From REDI01 sp038123735 (lineage in GTDB: Bacteria > Myxococcota_A > UBA796 > GCA-2862545), in NCBI GenBank assembly GCA_038123735.1, contig JAYPAP010000005.1, positions 1 through 59,198 on the forward strand: a DNA stretch of 59,198 nucleotides, written 5' to 3'. Both the position numbers and the translations under genes were made by a program. Below the pieces are notes generated by a model. The model saw only the letters and a program-made list of their open reading frames with translations, did not search any database and was not told where the DNA came from. Below, one piece after another: positions 52,347 to 59,198 of this stretch; position 1 is the first letter of the stretch, and every line of letters begins with the position of its first letter.

Positions 52347-53412
52347 TCAGGGGTTGGGTGGGAAGGGCGGATGCCAGACTCCAGCCTCGGTCACCCAGCC
52401 GGCGATGAGCTCTGCAGGGGTGACATCAAAAGCTGGATTGTATACCGGAATATTCGCTGCCCAGGTATGTCCGCGATGGCCCCTCACCTCCGAGGCATCC
52501 CGTTCTTCGATGGGGATCTGGCTACCATCGGGGCAGTCCCGGTCGAGGGTAGAGGTAGGCATTGCAATATAAAGAGGCACCCCGTAGTGCTTGGCGAGGA
52601 CCGCGAGACCCAGGGTTCCAATCTTATTTGCGGTATCCCCATTTGCGGCCACACGGTCACAACCCACCACGATCGCATCGACTTTCCCCTGGGCCATGAG
52701 GGTGGCAGCGGTGGAGTCGGTGATCAGCGTCGATGGAATTTGTTCTACTTCAAGCTCGTATGCGGTGAGGCGAGCACCTTGGAGGTAGGGCCGCGTCTCG
52801 CCGACCCATACATGAGAGAGCCGGCCCGTTGCCCAGGCTGTTCGGATGATGCCGAGTGCGGTACCCCAGCCTCCAGTTGCGAGCGTTCCGGTATTACAGT
52901 GGTGATAAACGCGTGCTCCCTCAGGCAAGAGCGCGGCACCATGGTCGGCGAGCGCCCGATTGAGCGTGATGTCTTCTTCGTGAATGCGCTGAGCCTCAGC
53001 AAGCCATTCGGAAGGTTTGAGCTTCCATATGCGCTCTACCGCCCATTGAAGGTTCACCGCGGTTGGGCGACTGGCCATGAGGACCTCTCGCGCGCGGTCG
53101 AGGTCTTCCCCGTTTTTTTGCGCAATGGCCAGTCCGTAAGCCGCCGTGACGCCGATGGCAGGGGCTCCGCGAACCACCATGTCGCGAATGGTATCGGCGA
53201 CCNNNNNNNNNNCCCCCCGCCCCCCGCCCCCCCGCCAGCCCGCCCCCCGCCCGCACCCCGCGCCCCGGCCCCCCGCCACCCCCCAGCACCCGACAGGATT
53301 CGCCGACCCCAGCCGCGGATGCCCGCCACACCCATTCCTCGCGGTCTGGGAGGAGCCGTTGGTCCAGAAGTCCAAGTCGCTCGCCGTCAAATCGGATGTG
53401 CTCAACAAGCAT
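52347..53412 (-). CDS. mtnA: Methylthioribose-1-phosphate isomerase (damaged by gap)
   Basis: Isomerises 5-methylthioribose-1-phosphate to the ribulose form in methionine salvage. N-terminus MLVEHIRFDGERLGLLDQRL at ATG 53412, behind GGGGGA. After EEWV the sequence turns into about 100 nt of nearly pure C (G on this strand) and then 10 N (53203-53212); it resumes VADTIRDMVVRGAPAIGVTA, in another frame. The rest is complete: HHCNTGTLATGGWGTALG (catalytic Cys region), VEQIPSTLITDSTAATLM and VVGCDRVAANGDTANKIGT (catalytic Asp). The real gene is surely intact; the C-rich text looks like sequencing or assembly error. Confidence 0.9.
53203..53300. other. Assembly gap (10 N) plus C-rich junk in mtnA
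   Basis: N at 53203-53212, then runs of C broken by single G to about 53300. The run is unlike any neighbour and lies where only about ten conserved residues should be. Confidence 0.8.
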
Positions 53413-53417
53413 ATTTT

Positions 53418-53447
53418 CCCCCGTTGCCGCAGGCTTAGCGGACGGGG
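53418..53447 (-). promoter_or_regulatory. Hairpin covering the mtnA ribosome binding site
   Basis: On the minus strand CCCCGT-CCGC-TAAGCCT-GCGG-CA-ACGGGG: arms 53442-53447 / 53419-53424 and 53438-53441 / 53427-53430, with a 2-nt bulge. The return arm contains the GGGG of the RBS, so folding would mask it; a possible translational control site. Not a match to a SAM riboswitch class I know. Confidence 0.45.
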
Positions 53448-53475
53448 ATGGCCGTGCAAGCACGAAGGTGTCGGG

Positions 53476-53560
53476 CGAGAGCCTCCCTCGCTGAGGTCAC
53501 CGCAAGAGATGGAGGAGACGCAAGAGCGATGCGAAGTGAGCCGGCGAGGGAGGCTGTCTC
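53476..53560 (-). other. Long-stem structured element between lnt and mtnA
   Basis: Inverted repeat GCGAGGGAGGC (53544-53554) against GCCTCCCTCGC (53481-53491), perfect over 11 bp, extended by CGAGA/TCTCG after a 2-nt bulge, with a loop of about 52 nt that itself has TCAC/GTGA. The 284-nt interval 53413-53696 holds no convincing gene. It also has a small hairpin ACGTCC-AAAA-GGACGT (53566-53581). It could be an RNA leader of mtnA or a palindromic repeat element; not identified. Confidence 0.5.
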
Positions 53561-53696
53561 GAACAACGTCCAAAAGGACGTGTCTAGAGTAGAGCCGATC
53601 CGCCGACCGTGCACCAAAAAAAAATTGTCACCAAGTTGCCAAGATGCGGATCCAGGGCGTCAGAACACACCTGTTCCACGCTTTAAACGTGAATAG

Positions 53697-55313
53697 TTAC
53701 TGAAACAGTCGCCGCCGGATCCACAGAATCGCGAGACCCAGAAACGAGATCCACGGAAGCCAATCCTGCAAGCCGAATTGGGCGAGCGTCCGATAAACGG
53801 TCTGAAACTCGCCCTTCCGAACCGTGACGACCCGACTTACTTCCACGTAGGGTTCGGTCTGATGGCGAACGACTCCGTGGGGTTCTGCTACGAGGGATAC
53901 ACCAGTATATGCGCTGCGAATGAGGGGGCGGCCGAGCTCGTGCGCGCGTGCGATGGAGAGCATGGCATGCTGGTATGGGGCGTCGGTATCGCCAAACCAG
54001 GTGTCCAGGGTGCCGTTGACGATCACGTCTGCGTCGGGGAATCGTCTGCATACATGGGGCAGGATCCCTTCATAGCAGATCGGGGTGGCATACTTGGTGT
54101 CGATGCCCTCGAACACCACTGGGACCTCGCCGGCCTTGAAGTTGCCTGGGCCTTGAAAGATGTCTCGCAACCACGGGAAAACATTGGCGAGCGGCAGGTA
54201 TTCTCCGAAGGGCAGTGGGATGAGCTTGTCGTAGCGTTGCTTGGGTGCATTCGGCGTGTAGTGGTACACGCTATTGAGGTTCATCCTGCGTCTGGATCCA
54301 TCCGGGTTCTGGATCCACTCGAAGGCGACAGCGCCGACCAAGATGTCGGTATGGAGTCGGTCGGCGAGCGCCTGCAGCTCATCACTTCGGCGTTTGGACT
54401 CACCTTTGGTGAAGTTGAGGGGATAACCACTGGCACCTTCAGACCAAACGATGAGGTCGACTTCACCCGGTTGGACGGACTCGCTGGCGTTATACCAGTA
54501 ATCCCAGGTTGTTGGCGGGCCCTGGCGACCTAGGTTGACCCGCTCAAGCATGTCGATATCGTCTTGGATCTGAAGAACGCGAAGGGTTGGGGCATCCTGA
54601 AGCTCTGCCTCCATGGCGTTGAACCGCCAAACGCCCCAGAGGTTGATCATTCCCCAGACCCCAGCGACGATCCCCACCCAAGCGAGGGGAAGTGGGCGCC
54701 TCTCCATGCGAGCGATGATCACTTCAGCGATGGCGGCATTCGCCGAATATGCCAGCACACTGGTGCCCCAAATCCCGGTGACCGATACCATCATGAAGGT
54801 GGTGGGAACGCGAAACAACACATTGCCGTGCGCGTAGGGAAAGAGGATGATCCAGAATGCAAAGTACTCAATGACCGCGATGAGAGCGCCGACTGCGAGG
54901 ACGCTCCATCGTCCGGCAAGGCGGCGGATCCAGGGGTAGAGCCACCAGAAGATGATGTACGGTGCGCCGAATACGATGGAGAAGAGTCCCAGGATGGCCA
55001 GGGCGGCGCTGTACGGGACCGCATCTTCGAATCGGTCGATCGTGTCAGCAATCCAGAGGAAGATCCCGGCTTCCATGACGACGCCATAGACCACGGGAAG
55101 CCAGAAAGCGCCCGAGAAGAACCACGCCTTCCATGACTCGGCGGGGTTAGGATTCGCGAGGAGCACCATCATGGGAATAAAGGCGAGCCAGATCCCCCAA
55201 TATAGCTCGTGGGGGATCGACATGTAGGGGATGAACCCGGCACTTGCAACGGCGATCGACAGCCCGACCAACCATCTCACGGGAAGGGGTAACTGGGAAA
55301 GAATAGGGTTCAC
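53697..55313 (-). CDS. lnt: Apolipoprotein N-acyltransferase
   Basis: 538 residues from GTG 55313 (GGAGCGACG before). About seven membrane helices over the first 210 residues, then a nitrilase-type periplasmic domain with Glu (IVWSEGASG), Lys (RYDKLIPLPFGEYLP) and Cys (PICYEGILP): the Glu-Lys-Cys triad of Lnt. A C-terminal helix follows (FLGLAILWIRRRLFQ). It adds the third acyl chain to lipoproteins after Lgt and LspA; lgt is at 25848. It lies 120 nt downstream of the groEL terminator on the same strand. Confidence 0.94.
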   Translation of the reverse strand: MNPILSQLPLPVRWLVGLSIAVASAGFIPYMSIPHELYWGIWLAFIPMMVLLANPNPAESWKAWFFSGAFWLPVVYGVVMEAGIFLWIADTIDRFEDAVPYSAALAILGLFSIVFGAPYIIFWWLYPWIRRLAGRWSVLAVGALIAVIEYFAFWIILFPYAHGNVLFRVPTTFMMVSVTGIWGTSVLAYSANAAIAEVIIARMERRPLPLAWVGIVAGVWGMINLWGVWRFNAMEAELQDAPTLRVLQIQDDIDMLERVNLGRQGPPTTWDYWYNASESVQPGEVDLIVWSEGASGYPLNFTKGESKRRSDELQALADRLHTDILVGAVAFEWIQNPDGSRRRMNLNSVYHYTPNAPKQRYDKLIPLPFGEYLPLANVFPWLRDIFQGPGNFKAGEVPVVFEGIDTKYATPICYEGILPHVCRRFPDADVIVNGTLDTWFGDTDAPYQHAMLSIARAHELGRPLIRSAYTGVSLVAEPHGVVRHQTEPYVEVSRVVTVRKGEFQTVYRTLAQFGLQDWLPWISFLGLAILWIRRRLFQ

Positions 55314-55375
55314 CGTCGCTCCGACGCTAGCCCCAGACGGCTAGCCGAAAGCGTTCGCTCGCGCAGCCACACCGA

Positions 55376-55411
55376 CAAAAAAGCGCCCGGCTACCGAAGT
55401 TGCCGAGCGCT
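55376..55411 (-). terminator. Rho-independent terminator after groEL
   Basis: On the minus strand AGCGCTCGGC (55402-55411), loop of 10, GCCGGGCGCT (55382-55391, one G-U pair), then six T. It ends the groES-groEL operon. Confidence 0.9.
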
Positions 55412-55434
55412 CTATTTACCGGAATGAGGCGCGC

Positions 55435-57024
55435 TTAGGCGTCGTCATCCTCAGGCTTGTCGGCGATCATCGCCTCGGTCGTGAGAAGGAGGCCGGCGAC
55501 GCTCGCTGCATTTTGCAGGGCGGTACGGGTGACCTTGGTGGGGTCGATGACGCCAGCCTCGATGAGGTCGAGCCACTCACCGGTGGCTGCGTTCCATCCG
55601 AAGCCGCCTTCCGCATCGCGGGCGCGGGCCACGATGATGCTCGCATCCTCACCAGCATTGTTTGCGATCGCCCGTAGAGGAGCCTCGCAGGCGGCGCGAA
55701 TGATGTCGACGCCGAACTTGAAGTCTCCGCTGACATCGAGCTTATCGAGTGCCTTTTGAGCCCGAAGCAATGCTACGCCGCCGCCGGGGACGATCCCCTC
55801 CTCGGCTGCTGCACGGGTGGCGTTGAGTGCATCTTCAACGCGCGCTTTCTTCTCCTTCATCTCGACTTCAGTCGCCGCACCGACGTAGATGACGGCCACA
55901 CCGCCGACCAGCTTGGCCAGGCGCTCTTGGAGCTTTTCGCGGTCGTAATCGGAGCTGGTCTCTTCGATCTGAGCGCGGATTTGCTTGACGCGTGCCTTGA
56001 TGTCCGAGGCACTGCCGCCGCCGTTCACGATGGTGGTGTTGTCCTTGGTAATCACGACGCGCTCGGCGGTGCCGAGATCGGCCATGGTGATGGCATCGAG
56101 CTTGATACCGAGGTCTTCCATCACAGCATTCGCACCGGTGAGGGTGGCGATATCGCCGAGCATCGCCTTGCGACGGTCGCCAAAGCCGGGCGCCTTGACC
56201 GCGCAGGCGACCATGGTCTTGCGGATGTTGTTCACGACGAGTGTGGCCAGCGCATCGCCCTCGACATCTTCAGCGATGATGAGGAGCGGCTTGCCAGACT
56301 CAGCGACCTTTTCCAAGATCGGGAGAAGGTCCTTCATGTTGGAGATCTTCTTCTCGTGGACCAGGACGAGCGCGTCTTCCAGGACGGCTTCCATGCGGTC
56401 TGAGTCGTTGACGAAGTACGGGGAGAGGTAGCCGCGGTCGAACTGCATGCCTTCGACGATGTCGGACTCGGTCTCCATGCCCTTGGCCTCTTCGACAGTC
56501 ATCACGCCTTCTTTGCCGATCTTGTCCATGGCTTCGGCGAGGATGCGACCGATGTCTTCGTCGCCGTTGGCGCTGATGGTGCCGACGGCAGCGAGTTGCT
56601 CGTTCGTGTCGCATGGCTTGGCGAGGGTCTCGAGCTCAGCTGTGACGGCGGCCACGGCCATGTCGATACCGGACTTGAGGTCCATGGGGTTGGCACCTGC
56701 GGCGACGAGCTTGGAGCCGTGGTTAAAGACGGCCTCAGCGAGCACGGTCGCGGTGGTGGTTCCATCGCCCGCAATGTCAGAGGTCTTGGAAGCGACTTCC
56801 TTGACCATCTGAGCGCCCATATTTTCGAACTTATCAGGAAGCTCAATCTCTTTCGCGACGGTCACACCATCTTTGGTGACGAGCGGGGCGCCGAAGCTCT
56901 TTTGGAGGACGACATTGCGCCCCTTGGGCCCCAGCGTGACCTTGACCGCGCGGGCGAGGGTGTTGACGCCGCGGAGGACCGCGCCGCGAGCATCCTCTCG
57001 GAATTGAATCGTTTTAGCGCTCAT
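55435..57024 (-). CDS. groL: Chaperonin GroEL (Hsp60)
   Basis: 529 residues. ATG 57024 behind AAGGAG. Conserved segments: TLGPKGRNVVLQKSFGAP, TKDGVTVAKEIEL, DIAGDGTTTATVLAEA (ATP site), AVKAPGFGDRRKAMLGDIA and EEGIVPGGGVALLR. It folds proteins in a double ring with GroES, whose gene is 10 nt upstream. The C-terminus ends IADKPEDDDA and lacks the GGM repeat tail of E. coli GroEL, which tunes folding in the cavity. Confidence 0.98.
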   Translation of the reverse strand: MSAKTIQFREDARGAVLRGVNTLARAVKVTLGPKGRNVVLQKSFGAPLVTKDGVTVAKEIELPDKFENMGAQMVKEVASKTSDIAGDGTTTATVLAEAVFNHGSKLVAAGANPMDLKSGIDMAVAAVTAELETLAKPCDTNEQLAAVGTISANGDEDIGRILAEAMDKIGKEGVMTVEEAKGMETESDIVEGMQFDRGYLSPYFVNDSDRMEAVLEDALVLVHEKKISNMKDLLPILEKVAESGKPLLIIAEDVEGDALATLVVNNIRKTMVACAVKAPGFGDRRKAMLGDIATLTGANAVMEDLGIKLDAITMADLGTAERVVITKDNTTIVNGGGSASDIKARVKQIRAQIEETSSDYDREKLQERLAKLVGGVAVIYVGAATEVEMKEKKARVEDALNATRAAAEEGIVPGGGVALLRAQKALDKLDVSGDFKFGVDIIRAACEAPLRAIANNAGEDASIIVARARDAEGGFGWNAATGEWLDLIEAGVIDPTKVTRTALQNAASVAGLLLTTEAMIADKPEDDDA

Positions 57025-57034
57025 GGGATCTCCT

Positions 57035-57328
57035 TCAGTCGACGATGACGGCGAGGATGTCTTCCTCGCGCATGATGAGGTGGGTTACGCCGTCAAGCTT
57101 CACTTCGTCACCGGCGTACTTTCCGAAAAGAACGGTCTGGCCTGCTTCGACAGTGAGAGGAACGGTGTCTCCTGACTTGGTGACCCGACCGGTTCCTACG
57201 GCGACAACGACAGCGCGTTGGGGCTTTTCTTTGGCGGTTTCAGGAAGGTGCAAGCCGCTCGAGGTCATTGCCTGAGCCTCCACGCGCTTCACAAGCACGC
57301 GGTCGTACAGCGGGCGAAAGTTGGCCAT
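57035..57328 (-). CDS. groS: Co-chaperonin GroES (Hsp10)
   Basis: 97 residues from ATG 57328, RBS GGAGG. Conserved FRPLYDRVLVKRVE, the mobile loop TSSGLHLPETAKEKPQ and GQTVLFGKYAGDEV, ending REEDILAVI. It caps GroEL. No CIRCE inverted repeat is seen upstream, so HrcA control is not evident; see the promoter entry. Confidence 0.97.
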   Translation of the reverse strand: MANFRPLYDRVLVKRVEAQAMTSSGLHLPETAKEKPQRAVVVAVGTGRVTKSGDTVPLTVEAGQTVLFGKYAGDEVKLDGVTHLIMREEDILAVIVD

Positions 57329-57381
57329 ATCGATCCTCCGAACACACGGGGTGGTAGTAGTTGTCTCTGGTGAGGCGGGCG

Positions 57382-57409
57382 GTCTTAGGCACCCCAGACC
57401 ATCCGTCAA
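57382..57409 (-). promoter_or_regulatory. Candidate groES promoter
   Basis: Minus strand TTGACG (57404-57409), 16 nt, TAAGAC (57382-57387), about 54 nt before the groES start. The -35 is good, the -10 weak. Confidence 0.45.
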
Positions 57410-57509
57410 GCACTGTCATTGGACCGCCACACGAAACGTGGGACTTGCCACCAGTCTTCGTGGTGCACATGTCTGTGGGGCGAGAGAGCGACCGATGCGG
57501 TGACACCGG

Positions 57510-57537
57510 TTGACGGCTCCCAGCGGGTGTGTACTGT
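57510..57537 (+). promoter_or_regulatory. Candidate dnaK promoter
   Basis: TTGACG (57510-57515), 16 nt, TACTGT (57532-57537), about 75 nt before dnaK. Same -35 hexamer and spacing as the divergent groES candidate. Confidence 0.45.
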
Positions 57538-57612
57538 TGCGGCCGGAACAAGAAATCGAGCGGGGGCGCCTACGCCTCGCAAAGAGATAATGCGCTTAGA
57601 AGGAGACTTGTT

Positions 57613-59198
57613 ATGGGCAAGATCATCGGGATTGACCTGGGCACGACCAACTCGGTCGTTTCGATCATGGAAGGCGACAAGGCTGAGGTCATCGTCAATG
57701 ATGTTGGCGACCGGACCACGCCATCTGTCGTCGCGTTCACGAAGGATGGGGAGCGATTGGTCGGCGTGGTGGCGCGTCGTCAAGCGATCACCAATCCGGA
57801 GAATACGGTCTACTCGTCCAAGCGCCTGATCGGCCGTCGATTCGACGAGTCGAAGAAGGAGATTGACCGCCTTCCCTACGATGTGGTGCCTGCGAGCAAT
57901 GGTGGATGTCGCATCCGCGTTCAAGATAAAGACTACAGCCCTCCAGAAATCAGCGCGATGGTGCTCCAGAAGTTGAAGGCACAAGCGGAGTCCTACCTTG
58001 GAATGCCTGTGACGGAGGCCGTTATCACCGTGCCGGCGTACTTCAACGACAGCCAGCGCCAGGCAACCAAGGATGCGGGTCGCATTGCCGGGCTCGAGGT
58101 CAAGCGGATCATCAACGAGCCCACCGCTGNNNNNNNNNNACGATCGCTGTTTACGACTTCGGTGGTGGTACCTTTGATATCTCCATTCTTGAGGTGAGCG
58201 ATGGTGTCGTTGAGGTCAAGTCGACGAATGGCGATACCCACCTCGGCGGCGACGATGTGGACCAGGTGCTGATCGATTGGTTGGTGGCTGAGTTCAAGAA
58301 GGAGACCGGCATTGACGTGTCGTCTCAGAAGATGGTCATTCAACGTCTGAAAGATGCCGCGGAAAAGGCCAAGATCGAGCTTTCCAGTGCGCCAAAGACC
58401 GAGGTAAATCTTCCGTTCCTTACCGCTGATGCGAGTGGACCGAAGCACCTGCAAAAGGACCTGAGTCGCGCTGAATTCGAGCAGATGATCACTCCGATCA
58501 TCGACCGCACGCTTGAGCCATGCCGCAAAGCACTGAGCGACGCGAAGGTATCGGCCTCGGAGATCGATGAAGTGATCTTGGTCGGTGGCTCCACTCGGAT
58601 CCCACTTGTTCAGCAGAAGGTCCAAGCCTTGTTCGGGAAGGCTCCAAACCGTTCGGTCAACCCTGATGAGGTCGTTGCCGTCGGTGCGGCAATCCAAGGC
58701 GGCGTGCTCACCGGTGACGTTACCGAGATGCTCCTTCTTGACGTGACTCCACTCTCTCTCGGTATTGAGACCTTGGGTGGCGTGATGACCAAGCTAATCG
58801 AGCGCAACACCACGATTCCAACGTCGAAGAGCGAGATCTTCTCTACCGCGGCCGACAACCAGACCGCGGTCGACGTGATGGTCTACCAGGGCGAACGCCC
58901 CATGGCGAAAGACAACAAGATGCTCGGAAACTTCCGGTTGGACGGGATTCCGGCGGCTCCGCGGGGGCGTCCTCAGATCGAAGTGCAATTCAACATCGAT
59001 GCGAACGGCATTCTTTCTGTCTCCGCCACGGACAAGGCGACCGGGAAGCAGCAGCACATCACCATTGAGGCCAGCTCTGGGCTTTCCGAGGCGGATATCG
59101 AGCGCATGGTGAAGGAAGCGCAGGATAATGAAGCTTCCGACAAGATGACGAAGGAGCTCGTCGAGGAGCGAAACGCGCTGGATAGCCTCATCTATCAG
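57613..59198 (+). CDS. dnaK: Chaperone DnaK (Hsp70), runs off the window
   Basis: Starts ATG 57613 (AAGGAG before) with GKIIGIDLGTTNSVVSIMEG. Conserved VGDRTTPSVVAF, SSKRLIGRRF, VITVPAYFNDSQRQATKDAG, then a 10-N gap (58130-58139) where the ALAYGLD segment should be, then TIAVYDFGGGTFDISILEV in another frame, GGSTRIPLVQ, and the substrate domain TPLSLGIETLGGVMTKLI. The 3' end is outside the window. ATP-driven chaperone; grpE and dnaJ are not seen. Confidence 0.97.
58130..58139. other. Assembly gap (10 N) in dnaK
   Basis: Conservation implies roughly 10-14 missing residues between INEPTA and TIAVYDFGGG, so the real gap is larger than 10 nt. Confidence 0.95.

Noticed and set aside
53213..53300. 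C-rich tract as tandem repeat or G-quadruplex regulator
   Set aside because: It interrupts a conserved part of mtnA, next to an N gap; an artefact is simpler.
53413..53696. SAM riboswitch before mtnA
   Set aside because: Searched by eye for the class I, II, IV and SAH cores; none present. Kept as an unnamed structure.
53448..53696. 82-residue + frame between mtnA and lnt
   Set aside because: Arg-rich composition, no RBS, no motif, and it covers the palindromic element.
57329..57612. CIRCE operator at groES or dnaK
   Set aside because: No TTAGCACTC inverted repeat on either strand.

Overview
The window looks like a draft-quality chromosomal segment of a GC-rich Gram-negative bacterium, probably a member of or close to Myxococcota (old Deltaproteobacteria). 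Reasons: many lipoprotein signal peptides, PKD-repeat lipoproteins, small cysteine-rich lipoproteins, a MYXO-CTERM-like C-terminus (23930-24039), an OmpA protein with thrombospondin type 3 repeats, and both lgt and lnt. Seven runs of exactly 10 N lie inside genes, as in a scaffolded metagenome assembly. There is no CRISPR array, transposase, integrase or phage gene, so this looks like core chromosome with lineage-specific envelope genes. The lineage is an inference from gene content, not from a marker tree.

Layout. 1-5948 (+): end of a glycine-rich surface protein, then a PKD lipoprotein, a secreted beta-propeller and a HAD-IB/PlsC fusion, the last two overlapping by 77 nt. 5952-9369: class III aminotransferase and riboflavin synthase (-), tRNA-Arg(TCT) (+), a membrane-anchored protein (-). 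9441-16645 (+): pyrF, lipoprotein, bolA-grxD pair, SNF2 helicase, a stand-alone cpaB followed by a TPR lipoprotein. 16651-22436 (-): a tight six-gene operon of exported proteins (two lipoproteins, DUF1549/DUF1588-like, Tat-exported DUF1501-like, c-heme lipoprotein, PA14-like), the best candidate for a poorly described system. 22586-28140: beta-helix protein (+), recJ (-), lgt (+), unknown protein (+), beta-barrel (-). 28137-31324 (-): twin propeller lipoproteins cotranscribed with that barrel. 31422-34240 (-): mscS, tRNA-Leu(TAA) with terminator, second PKD lipoprotein.

34417-35826 (+): HEAT-like protein and two related cysteine-rich lipoproteins. 35823-37881 (-): thiolase and 3-hydroxyacyl-CoA dehydrogenase. 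37960-40713 (-): long OmpA-family protein. 40793-45092 (-): bioF-bioA-regB-regA, biotin synthesis translationally coupled to a redox two-component system. 45160-49026 (+): a RecB/Cas4-like nuclease fused to an Fe-S XPD/DinG helicase, then a patatin-like protein. 49016-50641 (-): cysQ-like phosphatase and PEGA-like lipoprotein. 50797-52017 (+): hutI. 52019-55313 (-): lnt, a structured leader, mtnA (damaged by a gap and G-rich junk), tatA. 55435-57328 (-): groES-groEL, divergent from dnaK (57613 to the end, +).

Common theme: envelope biogenesis. Lgt and Lnt would mature the 13 or so lipoproteins seen here, TatA would serve the Tat-exported DUF1501 protein, and Hsp60/Hsp70, RegBA and BolA/Grx4 cover stress and redox.
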